Shown here piece by piece: positions 26,560-34,595 of a DNA stretch of 64,000 bases. The notes beneath the pieces were generated by a model. That model made no database searches, was not told the origin of the DNA, and saw nothing but the letters and a program-made list of their open reading frames with translations. The translations under genes were made by a program, and so were the position numbers. The stretch is from Plantactinospora mayteni (lineage in GTDB: Bacteria > Actinomycetota > Actinomycetes > Mycobacteriales > Micromonosporaceae). How positions within the stretch are numbered: position 1 is the first letter of the stretch; each line of letters opens with the position of its first letter. Location of the stretch: contig NZ_BONX01000004.1 of assembly GCF_016862935.1 (NCBI RefSeq), positions 186,001 to 250,000 of the forward strand, given 5' to 3'.

Positions 26560-28002
26560 ATGAGCCCGAAGCACGCGATCGACGAGCCGACCGACGCAGC
26601 GACCGGGCCCGACCCGGCAGCGCCGAACCCGACCGAACCAGCGCCGCCGAACCCGACCGAGCCAGCGGCGCTCGACGCGACCGAACCAGCGCCGCCGGCC
26701 GACCCGGCGGTCCCGGTCGCGCGGCTGCGCTCGGATCGCGGACGGACCACCACCCTTCCGGTACGTCCCGAGCAGCCGGACGCGGTCGAGGCACGGCGGA
26801 TCACCGCCACGGTCCGGCGTACCGACATCTTCGCGGCGATCGGCGCGGCGGTCGCCGCGCTGAGCGTGACCACCCTGCTCTACACCCAGCTCGCCCCGTT
26901 CGACGGGGTGCTCGGCTTCGTCGTGATCGCCTACCTGGCCTTCCTCGGCTTCTACGGGTTACTGGTGTCGCTGGACGAGGACGGCCCCGCCGTACGGGAC
27001 CGGCTGGTCGGCGCCGTGGTGCACAGCCTCGGTTTCCTGGTCCTCGCCGTACTGACGCTGGTGGTCCTCTACACCTTCGCCGAGGGCTGGAAGCCGCTGA
27101 CGCACCTCAACTTCTTCACCGAGGACATGTCGATCACCGGGCCGCTCGAACCGCTCACCCAGGGCGGCGCCCTGCACGCGATCGTCGGCACGTTGCAGCA
27201 GATCGCCCTGGCCCTGCTCTTCACCGTGCCACTGGCGGTGATCTGCGCCGTCTTCCTCAGCGAGATCCCGGGCCGGCTGAGCCGGCTGGTCCGGACGATC
27301 GCCGAGGCGATGACCGCGCTGCCGTCCATCGTGGCCGGTCTGTTCATCTACGCGACGGTGATCCTCGCGCTGGGCTACCGGCACTCCAGCTTCGCCACGT
27401 CGCTGGCGATCAGCGTGATGATGCTGCCGATCATCATCCGCGCCGCCGACGTGGTGATCCGGTTGGTACCGGGAAACCTGCGGGAGGCCGCGCTGGCGCT
27501 GGGCGCCTCGCAGTGGCGGACGGTCTGGCACGTGGTACTCCCGACCGCCCGGTCCGGGCTGACCACGGCGGTGATCCTCGGCACCGCGCGGGGGATCGGC
27601 GAGACGTCTCCGGTACTGCTGACCGCGGGCGGCGCCACCAGCATCAACCTCAACCCGTTCGAGGGCTGGAACAACTCGTTGCCGCTGGTCACCTACTCGC
27701 TCACCCGCTCGCCGGAGGAGAGTTTCATCGTCCGGGGCTTCGGCACCGCCGCCACCCTGATGATGCTGGTGCTGCTGCTCTTCGTCCTGGCCCGGCTGGT
27801 CGGCGGACGCGGCCCGGGTCAACTCGGCCGGGGTCAACTGCGCCGCCGGGCCCGCGAGTCGGCCCGGGACGTGACCCGGTACGCCCGCCGCGCCGGCCGG
27901 TCCGCCAGCTATCCGGCCGGGCCCCCTCCCGCGCCGGCCGGTGCCGACCAACTCCGTGACCACGTCGTTTCCACACCCGAGAAGGAGAATCGCGATGGCT
28001 GA
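26560..28002 (+). CDS. pstA: Phosphate ABC transporter permease PstA with an extended N-terminus
   Basis: 480 residues, about 180 longer than classical PstA. The first 75 residues are a cytoplasmic Pro/Glu/Thr-rich tail with repeats of NPTEPA/DATEPA type. Then come two or three extra TM helices and the PstA permease domain (IVGTLQQIALALLFTVPLAV, SEIPGRLSRLVRTIAEAMTA, EAA loop REAALALGASQWRTVWHVVL, ARGIGETSPVLLTAGGAT). It overlaps pstS by 8 bp. Long PstA forms occur in actinobacteria; the repeat-bearing tail may be a regulatory or partner-binding region (inference). Confidence 0.9.
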   Translation: MSPKHAIDEPTDAATGPDPAAPNPTEPAPPNPTEPAALDATEPAPPADPAVPVARLRSDRGRTTTLPVRPEQPDAVEARRITATVRRTDIFAAIGAAVAALSVTTLLYTQLAPFDGVLGFVVIAYLAFLGFYGLLVSLDEDGPAVRDRLVGAVVHSLGFLVLAVLTLVVLYTFAEGWKPLTHLNFFTEDMSITGPLEPLTQGGALHAIVGTLQQIALALLFTVPLAVICAVFLSEIPGRLSRLVRTIAEAMTALPSIVAGLFIYATVILALGYRHSSFATSLAISVMMLPIIIRAADVVIRLVPGNLREAALALGASQWRTVWHVVLPTARSGLTTAVILGTARGIGETSPVLLTAGGATSINLNPFEGWNNSLPLVTYSLTRSPEESFIVRGFGTAATLMMLVLLLFVLARLVGGRGPGQLGRGQLRRRARESARDVTRYARRAGRSASYPAGPPPAPAGADQLRDHVVSTPEKENRDG

Positions 28003-29638
28003 GACCGCTACCCGGATGCGCCGGGGGGTGGCCCGGCTGCTCACGCTCGCCCTGGTCGGGGCGCCGGTACTGCTCGGCACACCGGCCGCCGCCGCACCCC
28101 GGCTCGTCTCGATCACCGGATCTGGCTCGACCTGGAGCCAGAACGCGCTCGACCAGTGGCGGGCTGACGTCCGGCAGAACAACATCACCGTGCACTACAG
28201 CGGGGTCGGCTCGACGGCCGGCCGCAACGCCTTCGCCCAGGGCACCGTCGACTTCGCGGTCTCCGAGATCGAGTTCGGCGCGGAGGCGAACGAGGCCATT
28301 CCGCGCCGGAAGTTCGCGTACATGCCGATCGTGGCCGGCGGTACCTCCTTCATGTACAACCTGAAGATCGGCGGCCGGCGGGTGACGAACCTGCGGCTCT
28401 CCGGCGACGTGATCACCAAGATCTTCACCGGGAACATCAAGATGTGGAACGACGCCGCGATCCGGGCCGACAACCCCGGGCTCAACATGCCGGCCCGGAA
28501 GATCATCCCGGTGGTCCGCTCCGACGGCTCCGGCACCACCGCCCAGTTCGTCAAGTGGATGAACAACCAGCACCCGTCGATCTGGCGCCCCTGGTGTCTG
28601 GGGAAGGGCCGGACCGAGGCGCAGTGCAACGTGCTGTCGTTCTATCCACCCGGGTTCACCGCGCAGGCCGGGTCGAGCCAGATCGCCGGGTACGTCGCGG
28701 GCAGCAACGCCGAGGGCGCCATCACCTACGTCGAGTACTCGTACGCCAAGGAGAACGGCTTCCCGGTGGTCAAGGTGCTCAACAAGGCCGGGTACTACGT
28801 GGAGCCGACCGCCAACAGCGTGGCGGTGGCGCTGACCAAGGCGCAGATCGAGACCGGCAACCCGAACGCGCAGAACTACCTCACGCAGAAACTGGAAGGC
28901 GTCTACAACGACCGGGACCGGCGTACGTATCCGCTCTCCTCGTACTCCTACATGGTCATCCCGCTCGCGCACGAGAACGGGGTGACCGAGGACAAGGCGT
29001 ACACGCTCGGTCGGTTCGCCTACTACTTCCTCTGTCAGGGCCAGCAGAAGGTCGACCTACTCGGCTACTCCCCCCTGCCGATCAACCTGGTGGAGGCGGG
29101 CTTCAACCAGGTGAAACGGATACCCGGCGTGGTGCAGGAGGCCCGGCCGATCCGCAGTTGCAACAACCCGACGTTCTCCACGGACGGCACCAACACCCTC
29201 GCCCGGACCGCGCTGAACCCGCCGGAGTGCGACAAGAAGGGCAACGGTCAGCAGTGCACGGCCGGTACCGGCGGTGCCTCCGGCACGCCCACCGAGAACA
29301 GCAACCCCGCCGGTGGCGGCAACCCGAGCACCGGCAACACCGGCGGCACCGGTAACACCGGCACCGGACCGAATGCCACGGCCGGCCCGACCGCCAGCCA
29401 GTCGGCCGGGCCGGGGCTGATCGACCCGGCCACGGGTGAGGTGATCGGCGCCGGCAACGGTGGCGGGGGGCAGCAGTTCGTCGCGGGGGTACCGGTCCCG
29501 CTGGACGGCGAGGGCGGGTGGCGACTGCGGCACACCATGATGGTGCTCGCCGGGGTCGTACTGCTGGCCCTGGTGATCGGGCCACCGTTGATCTTCCGGC
29601 GCTCCGGGGTCACCGGCACCGAGGGGCGGGACCGGTGA
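27995..29638 (+). CDS. pstS: PstS-type phosphate-binding protein with C-terminal membrane anchor
   Basis: 547 residues from ATG 27995 (SD AAGGAG). A Sec signal peptide (LLTLALVGAPVLLGTPAAAA) is followed by the PstS fold with phosphate-loop motifs: ITGSGSTWSQNALDQW, HYSGVGSTAGRNAFAQGTVD, RSDGSGTTAQFVKWM, and the late SYSYMVIPLAHENGV segment. A Gly/Asn/Thr-rich linker with GNTGGTGNTGTG repeats then leads to a TM helix (LRHTMMVLAGVVLLALVIGP) and a basic tail. Unlike classical lipoprotein PstS, it is tethered by its C-terminus. Fully within the pst operon. Confidence 0.88.
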   Translation: MAETATRMRRGVARLLTLALVGAPVLLGTPAAAAPRLVSITGSGSTWSQNALDQWRADVRQNNITVHYSGVGSTAGRNAFAQGTVDFAVSEIEFGAEANEAIPRRKFAYMPIVAGGTSFMYNLKIGGRRVTNLRLSGDVITKIFTGNIKMWNDAAIRADNPGLNMPARKIIPVVRSDGSGTTAQFVKWMNNQHPSIWRPWCLGKGRTEAQCNVLSFYPPGFTAQAGSSQIAGYVAGSNAEGAITYVEYSYAKENGFPVVKVLNKAGYYVEPTANSVAVALTKAQIETGNPNAQNYLTQKLEGVYNDRDRRTYPLSSYSYMVIPLAHENGVTEDKAYTLGRFAYYFLCQGQQKVDLLGYSPLPINLVEAGFNQVKRIPGVVQEARPIRSCNNPTFSTDGTNTLARTALNPPECDKKGNGQQCTAGTGGASGTPTENSNPAGGGNPSTGNTGGTGNTGTGPNATAGPTASQSAGPGLIDPATGEVIGAGNGGGGQQFVAGVPVPLDGEGGWRLRHTMMVLAGVVLLALVIGPPLIFRRSGVTGTEGRDR

Positions 29639-32208
29639 GGCGCCGGCCCGGCAGCCCGTCACTGCGGCGACGCTGGGCGGCGGCGGTGGCGGCAGCCCTG
29701 GTCGCGCCGACAGCGCTGCTGGCCGTCGGTGGGCTGGACACCTCGCAGCCGGCCCTGGCCGCCGTACCCGGAGACCGGCTCACCGAGTCGGCCATGACGC
29801 AGAACGGCCGGCGTGGCCAGTTCGAGGACTTCTCCAACCTCACCGTCACCGTCTCGCAGACCAGGAATCTCGTCACCCAGGGCATCGAGATCGCCTGGAC
29901 CGGCGGCAAGCCGACCGCGCCGGGGAGCGAGTACGGGACGAACTACCTCCAGATCATGCAGTGCTGGGGGCCTGACCCCAACGCCCCCGACTTTCGGGAG
30001 ACCTGCCAGTTCGGCGGTTTGACGGCAAAGGGGGAGGTCAGCGAGGAACAAGAACTCCAGGTGGGCGTCTCGGCCTCCAGTCGGTCTGTCCAATTCAATC
30101 TGGACGCCACTGGGAATCCGGCCGGCCGCGACCCGGCCGAACGCCTGCCGAACGACGCGGAGTTCATCCCCTTCAAGTCGTCGGACGGCCTGCGTACCCG
30201 GATGAAGGACTTCCCGCCGCAGGGTGCACCCGACGACGGCGTCCCCGATACCGAGGACTTCTTCCGGCGGGACGAGACCAACGAGGTGGTGGCGACTCGG
30301 ACCGCGTCGGACGGGGTCGGCCGGACCATCTTCGAGGTCCAGCGCGGGTCGGACGCCAAGGGACTCAACTGCGGCGAGGTGGTGGCCGGCTTTCCCGCTG
30401 GCCGGCGTTGCTGGTTGGTCGTCGTTCCTCGCGGCGAGCGGGACTTCTACGGCAACCTCAACCAGAGCCCGAGACGGATAAGCGGGTCGCCGCTGCTGCC
30501 CAGCTACTTCGCCAACCGGATCGTGTTTCCGCTGGAGTTCGAGCCCATCCAGCCGCCGTGCCCGCTGGGCGGCGAGGTCTTCGACACGGTCGGCTCCGAA
30601 CTGGTGGCACCGGCTGCGGTGAGCTGGCAGGCGAGCCTGTGCGCGGGTGGTCAGGCGGCCTTTTCGCACACCGTCACCACCGAGGTGACCACGGATGCGG
30701 CCGTCCGCTTGCCCGGCGCCCAGGGCCGGGGGGTCGGCTACGTCGACGTGCCGGTGGTCCGCGAGGAGACCGATCCGATGATCATGCATGCACCGATCAC
30801 CGTGAACGGGGCAGTGATCGCCTTCCAGATCGAGGCCCGGACGTCCAAGTCGGAGATCCCAGGTTCGACCGAGGAGGCGCAGCGGATGAACGGGCAACCA
30901 CTGCCGGAACTGAAACTGACCCCACGCCTGGTGGCCAAGTTGCTCACCCAGTCGTATCAACTGGAGGTACCCGACCCGAGCGCGAACCCGGACATCGCCA
31001 AGAACCCGCGATCCATCCGCGTCGATGACGAGTTCACCGAGCTGAATCCGATATTCAAGAGTTTCTTCCCGACGTCGCGGCACTATCCCATCCAGGTGCC
31101 CGATGGTGAGTCGGTGCTGGCTCGCCGGGTGTGGCAGTGGGTCCTGGCGGACGAGGCGGCCCGCAAATGGCTCTCCGGGCTCCCCGACGAACAGGGCATG
31201 CGGGTGAACCCGGCCTACGTACCGCTGGTGTTCGGCGACGGGCAGGGCATGTCCCGATTTCCGAAGGAAGACCCGAGTTGCCGTATGGGTGAGCCCACGA
31301 CCGGCGTTCCGAAGTTCGAGTACTGCATGCCGGGTTTCGCCCCCTGGGCCGAGAGCCTGGAGGTCGCCGCGCGACAGACGCTGCGCAGCGATGCCCGGCA
31401 GCGGATCGTGTGGGACGAAACCGCCGGCGGCATCGATCCGGCGAATCCCCAGGCCCGGCTCGGCGACTACAAGGCGGCACCGCCACCGCTACCGGGCCGG
31501 AAGTTCGGGCTTGGGATCACCGACGCGGCCTCGGCGGCCCGGTACGGGCTGGCCACCGCGAGCCTGTGCGACGCGGAGGGTGGGAACTGCGTCAAGGCGG
31601 ACACCGCCGGCCTGCTGGGCGGCGTTGGCGCGATGGAACCCAGCCTGGTCGAGGGCGTGCTGCAACCCAACCCGACCCGGTCCGTGTCCGGCGCCTACCC
31701 GCTCACCATGCTCACCTACGCGGCGGCGAACCTGGAACGGGCGGAGCCGGCACGCCGCGAGTACGCCCGACTGCTCCGCTACATCGCCACCGACGGGCAG
31801 ACGATCGGGTCCAAGCCCGGACAACTCCCGCCCGGCTATGCGGCGCTGCCGAAGGCACTGCGGGACCAGACGCTGGCGGTGGCCGCCGAGCTCGCCAAGG
31901 CCACTCCCTCGTCGCCCGGTACGGCCGACCCCGATACGTCGGCCCCGGATCCGACGCCCTCTTCGTCCTTGGCCACTCCGACACCCGGGGCGATTCCGAG
32001 CGCCGCAGCGATCCCGAGCCCTGCGCCGACAGCTTCGGCCCCGCCGGTCCCGGTCGCCGCGACGACGCCGACCCCGGGCGAGCCGGTCGGCTGGATGCGT
32101 TTCCTGCTCCTCGCCATCCTCGGGGTTGGGGTGGCGAGCGGCATTTCCGGCCCGACCATGCTGATGATTGGCTATCGCCGCCCCGCATCGGACGGGACCA
32201 AAACATGA
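29635..32208 (+). CDS. Large PstS-like membrane-anchored surface protein
   Basis: 857 residues from GTG 29635, coupled to pstS by a 4-bp overlap. Signal peptide at about 8-35. The 700-residue ectodomain contains Cys pairs (MQCWGPDPNAPDFRETCQFG) and ends in a PstS-like C-lobe (SGAYPLTMLTYAAANLERA, LLRYIATDGQTIGSKPGQL, PPGYAALPKALRDQTL), which parallels the 'Gly-Gln...GY.PLP' end of PstS. A Pro/Ser/Thr-rich stalk (about 755-815), a TM helix and tail (GPTMLMIGYRRPASDG) follow. I infer a giant second binding protein or receptor for the Pst permease; the N-terminal 500 residues match no family I know. Confidence 0.7.
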   Translation: MRRRPGSPSLRRRWAAAVAAALVAPTALLAVGGLDTSQPALAAVPGDRLTESAMTQNGRRGQFEDFSNLTVTVSQTRNLVTQGIEIAWTGGKPTAPGSEYGTNYLQIMQCWGPDPNAPDFRETCQFGGLTAKGEVSEEQELQVGVSASSRSVQFNLDATGNPAGRDPAERLPNDAEFIPFKSSDGLRTRMKDFPPQGAPDDGVPDTEDFFRRDETNEVVATRTASDGVGRTIFEVQRGSDAKGLNCGEVVAGFPAGRRCWLVVVPRGERDFYGNLNQSPRRISGSPLLPSYFANRIVFPLEFEPIQPPCPLGGEVFDTVGSELVAPAAVSWQASLCAGGQAAFSHTVTTEVTTDAAVRLPGAQGRGVGYVDVPVVREETDPMIMHAPITVNGAVIAFQIEARTSKSEIPGSTEEAQRMNGQPLPELKLTPRLVAKLLTQSYQLEVPDPSANPDIAKNPRSIRVDDEFTELNPIFKSFFPTSRHYPIQVPDGESVLARRVWQWVLADEAARKWLSGLPDEQGMRVNPAYVPLVFGDGQGMSRFPKEDPSCRMGEPTTGVPKFEYCMPGFAPWAESLEVAARQTLRSDARQRIVWDETAGGIDPANPQARLGDYKAAPPPLPGRKFGLGITDAASAARYGLATASLCDAEGGNCVKADTAGLLGGVGAMEPSLVEGVLQPNPTRSVSGAYPLTMLTYAAANLERAEPARREYARLLRYIATDGQTIGSKPGQLPPGYAALPKALRDQTLAVAAELAKATPSSPGTADPDTSAPDPTPSSSLATPTPGAIPSAAAIPSPAPTASAPPVPVAATTPTPGEPVGWMRFLLLAILGVGVASGISGPTMLMIGYRRPASDGTKT

Positions 32209-32251
32209 TGAATAGATGGCGTTCATCACGCTAAATATTCATGGCCCTTGA

Positions 32252-32273
32252 ATCCATTCGGCCTACCCGTTGG
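32252..32273 (+). promoter_or_regulatory. PHO-box-like direct repeat 1
   Basis: Paired 11-nt units ATCCATTCGGC and CTACCCGTTGG, about 95 bp upstream of the broken PstS-like gene, start a conserved leader block also seen at 33054, 34446 and 35876 (GGCGAA..., then ...AACGTTC about 20 bp on). It is the most diverged of the four boxes. Confidence 0.55.
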
Positions 32274-32367
32274 CGAAACCTTGCTCACTAAACGTTCCTC
32301 GACTTGGGTATCGGGGTCCCGGCTTGGCGGTCGATGCTCCAGACGGCTCACTCAGAAGGGAGAAACC

Positions 32368-32866
32368 ATGCAGGTGAGGATAATTGCCAGAGCGACGGTC
32401 GCCGCCCTTGTCGCCACTCTCGGTCTTGCGGCGGTGGCCACCCCCGGCCGGTGCCGATCCGAGCCCGGGGACCGACTACCGGTTGCTGGCCGGGGTCGGG
32501 TCGGACACCACCCAGGACGTGATGAACGGCCTGGGCGCGGCGATCGGCGGCGGCACCGTGGTGGCGTCGTGGGACGCACGTGGCGCCTCACCGATCAAGA
32601 CCAAGGCCGACAACTGCGTGTTCCAGCGGCCAAACGGCTCGACGGAGGGCAATCGGGCACTGTGGGCTTCGAAGGTGCAGTCTCCGGCGGCGAGCACGAT
32701 CGAGGATTGTGTCGACTTCGCTCGGTCGTCCAGCAACACCACCCTGGTCCTCGCCGGTGACGGGGTCTGGATCCCGTTCGCGTTGGACGCGGTGACGTAC
32801 GCGATAAACGAGAACAGCGATCTGCCAACCAAGCTGAACGCCTTCGGATGGCCACCGCCGGCCTGA
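32368..32866 (+). pseudogene. Broken PstS-like secreted paralogue (frameshift plus internal deletion)
   Basis: ATG 32368 has a good SD (AAGGGAG) and encodes a signal peptide like those of the next two genes, but the frame shifts at a run of five C at about 32442-32446. With four C the sequence reads on as AAVATPAGADPSPGTDYRLL, matching the paralogues. The body then follows the paralogue at 34596 almost residue for residue to SDLPT and jumps to its last residues (LNAFGWPPPA stop). About 215 internal codons are missing. A residual signal peptide or fragment could still be made, but binding function is lost. Confidence 0.85.
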
Positions 32867-32922
32867 CGACGTCGAGGTAACACCTGACGAAGGTTTACAC
32901 CCGCAGCCGGCGTACCAGGCGG

Positions 32923-32948
32923 TTGATGCTCGGCTATCGCCGCCCCGC
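32923..32948 (+). repeat. Duplicated tail fragment of the large PstS-like gene
   Basis: These 26 bp match 23 of 26 with 32161-32186, the codons for LMIGYRRPA at the C-terminus of the 857-residue protein; the last 17 are identical. It sits just before the second PstS-like paralogue, as the original tail sits just before the first. This suggests the paralogue array grew by duplication of a unit that began inside the upstream gene. Confidence 0.65.
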
Positions 32949-32953
32949 CCCGC

Positions 32954-33037
32954 CTTTCAACCTGAACAGCGCGGCGCGTGCGCGCCGACTTCTACCTGCG
33001 GCCACGACGGACCGCAAGGGAGACTTAAAAATGTTCA
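32954..33037 (+). repeat. Inverted-repeat-bounded structured element, copy 2
   Basis: An 84-bp copy. Ends CTTTCAACCT and AGACTTAAAAATGTTCA are homologous to copy 1 but pair imperfectly. The internal hairpins are strong: CGGCGCG-TG-CGCGCCG (32973-32988) and TGCGG/CCGCA before AAGGGAG. An ATG at 33031 opens a 20-codon ORF beginning MFN, as in copy 1. It fills the gap between the broken and the intact PstS-like genes. Confidence 0.65.
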
Positions 33038-33053
33038 ATATATATGGCAGACG

Positions 33054-33075
33054 ATTCATTCGGCCTACATGTTGG
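33054..33075 (+). promoter_or_regulatory. PHO-box-like direct repeat 2
   Basis: Units ATTCATTCGGC and CTACATGTTGG fit the PhoP unit consensus well at the TTCA and GG positions. The box is 128 bp upstream of the intact PstS-like gene, followed by the conserved leader block. A second AT-rich patch (33038-33045) lies just upstream. Confidence 0.65.
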
Positions 33076-33202
33076 CGAAATATTGCGCACTGAACGTTCC
33101 CCGGACGCAGGTATCGCAGTCCCGGCCCGGCGATTGATGCTCCACTCGGCTCACTCAGCAAGAGCAATGAGCCGAACCTCTTTCTGGAGGAAAGGGAGAA
33201 CC

Positions 33203-34255
33203 ATGCAGGTGAGGATAATCGTTGCGGCGGTGGGCGCGGCCCTCGTCGCCGCTGTCGGTGTCGCGGCGGGGGCCGGCCCGGCCGCCGCCGACCCGAACCC
33301 CGTGACCGACTACCGGACGCTGGCCGGGGTCGGTTCGGACACCACCCAGGACGTGCTCAACGGGCTGGGCGAGGCGATCACGGTCGGCGGCCAGAAGGCG
33401 ATCGCGTCCTGGGACGCCCGCGGCACCGCGACCGTCAAGACCAAGGCCACGGGCTGCGAACTGGCCCGGCCGAACGGCTCGTCGGCGGGCCGGACCGCGC
33501 TGCGGGACTCGAAGCTGCCGGCCAGCCCCACCGCCGGCTGCGTCGACTTCGCCCGGTCGTCCAGCGGTACCACCAACGTCCCGGCAGGCACCGGGACGTG
33601 GATCCCGTTCGGGGTGGACGCGGTCACCTTCGCGATCAACCGGAACAGCGACCTGCCGATCAACATGTCGGTGGCGCTGCTACAGAACATCTACAAGTGC
33701 GTGATCAGCCACATCGGTGGCATCCCGATCCAGCCGCTGCTGCTCCAGGCCGGCTCCGGCACCCGGCAGTTCTGGAACGGGCAGATGTCCATCACCGACC
33801 AGGAGATCGCGCTCGGCGACTACCCGTGCCTGGTGCCGGCGTCGCCGTCGGTGCCGGACGGGTCCGGCCTGCCGGAGGTACAGGAGCACGACGCCCGGGT
33901 ACTGGAGGGGCACACCGACTACCTGATGCCGTACTCGATCGCCCAGCACATCGCCCAGGGCAACAGCCTGGCGGGGGTCGAGGACCGGCGTGGCCCGTCG
34001 GAGCTCGGCCGGATCAACACCGTGTCGCCGTACGCGGCCGGGACGACCCCGCCGAACGAGGTACTGAACGTCAACTTCCCACTGCGGCGGACGGTGTACA
34101 ACATCGTGCCGACCGCCGACCTGAACAACAGCGTGATCGACCAGGTCTTCACCGGTGCGGACTCGCTGATCTGCCAGCAGGGCGCCCTCATCCAGCGGTA
34201 CGGCTTCGGCGTCGCCGCCGACTGCGGTTCCGTCGTGCTGCGCGGCAACCTCTGA
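33203..34255 (+). CDS. Secreted PstS-like binding protein, paralogue 2
   Basis: 350 residues from ATG 33203 (SD AAAGGGAG); the longer frame to 33044 crosses the PHO box and is rejected. Signal peptide RIIVAAVGAALVAAVGVAAG, cleavage near AAADP. The mature fold is periplasmic-binding type II with phosphate-loop-like motifs: AGVGSDTTQDVLNGLGEAI, FARSSSGTTNVPAG and QAGSGTRQFWNGQMS. No lipobox or anchor, so it is released. Paralogue 3 is very similar. A role in phosphate or phosphate-ester capture is inferred from fold, PHO box and location. A terminator hairpin follows. Confidence 0.8.
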   Translation: MQVRIIVAAVGAALVAAVGVAAGAGPAAADPNPVTDYRTLAGVGSDTTQDVLNGLGEAITVGGQKAIASWDARGTATVKTKATGCELARPNGSSAGRTALRDSKLPASPTAGCVDFARSSSGTTNVPAGTGTWIPFGVDAVTFAINRNSDLPINMSVALLQNIYKCVISHIGGIPIQPLLLQAGSGTRQFWNGQMSITDQEIALGDYPCLVPASPSVPDGSGLPEVQEHDARVLEGHTDYLMPYSIAQHIAQGNSLAGVEDRRGPSELGRINTVSPYAAGTTPPNEVLNVNFPLRRTVYNIVPTADLNNSVIDQVFTGADSLICQQGALIQRYGFGVAADCGSVVLRGNL

Positions 34256-34292
34256 CAGCCGTCCACTGAACCCTTTCCCACCTCGATCCGTT

Positions 34293-34335
34293 CGTGCTCG
34301 TGGCCGACTCGCGTCGGTCGCGAGCACGACTTTTT
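34293..34335 (+). terminator. Intrinsic terminator with U-tract
   Basis: Stem CGTGCTCG (34293-34300) pairs with CGAGCACG (34321-34328), and an inner stem CCGAC/GTCGG closes a TCGC loop, followed by AC and five T. It is one of the few canonical U-tract terminators in the window and isolates paralogue 2 from paralogue 3. The rest of the 340-bp gap holds PHO box 3 and leader. Confidence 0.85.
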
Positions 34336-34445
34336 CGGCCCTCGTCAGGAACTCTGGCACGGCGTCGAGGTGACCGGAAATTCCTCGTGACCGGCCCCGC
34401 GACGTCGACCACCCCGTGGGCCGGCAACTCTGCGTGGTCGAACCG

Positions 34446-34467
34446 ATTCATCTGGCCTTCATGCGGG
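34446..34467 (+). promoter_or_regulatory. PHO-box-like direct repeat 3
   Basis: Units ATTCATCTGGC and CTTCATGCGGG, 129 bp upstream of paralogue 3. The following leader block (GGCGAAGGATTTGGCACGGA, then ACGTT) is nearly the same as at boxes 2 and 4. Confidence 0.7.
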
Positions 34468-34595
34468 CGAAGGATTTGGCACGGAACGTTTTCTAAATAC
34501 CGGTGTCGACGCATATGGGAATCAGGGAATGCTGATTGCGACCCATTCATATAGGGGAATGGGTCGACCTCCTGTCTCTGGCGAAAGGGAGAACG

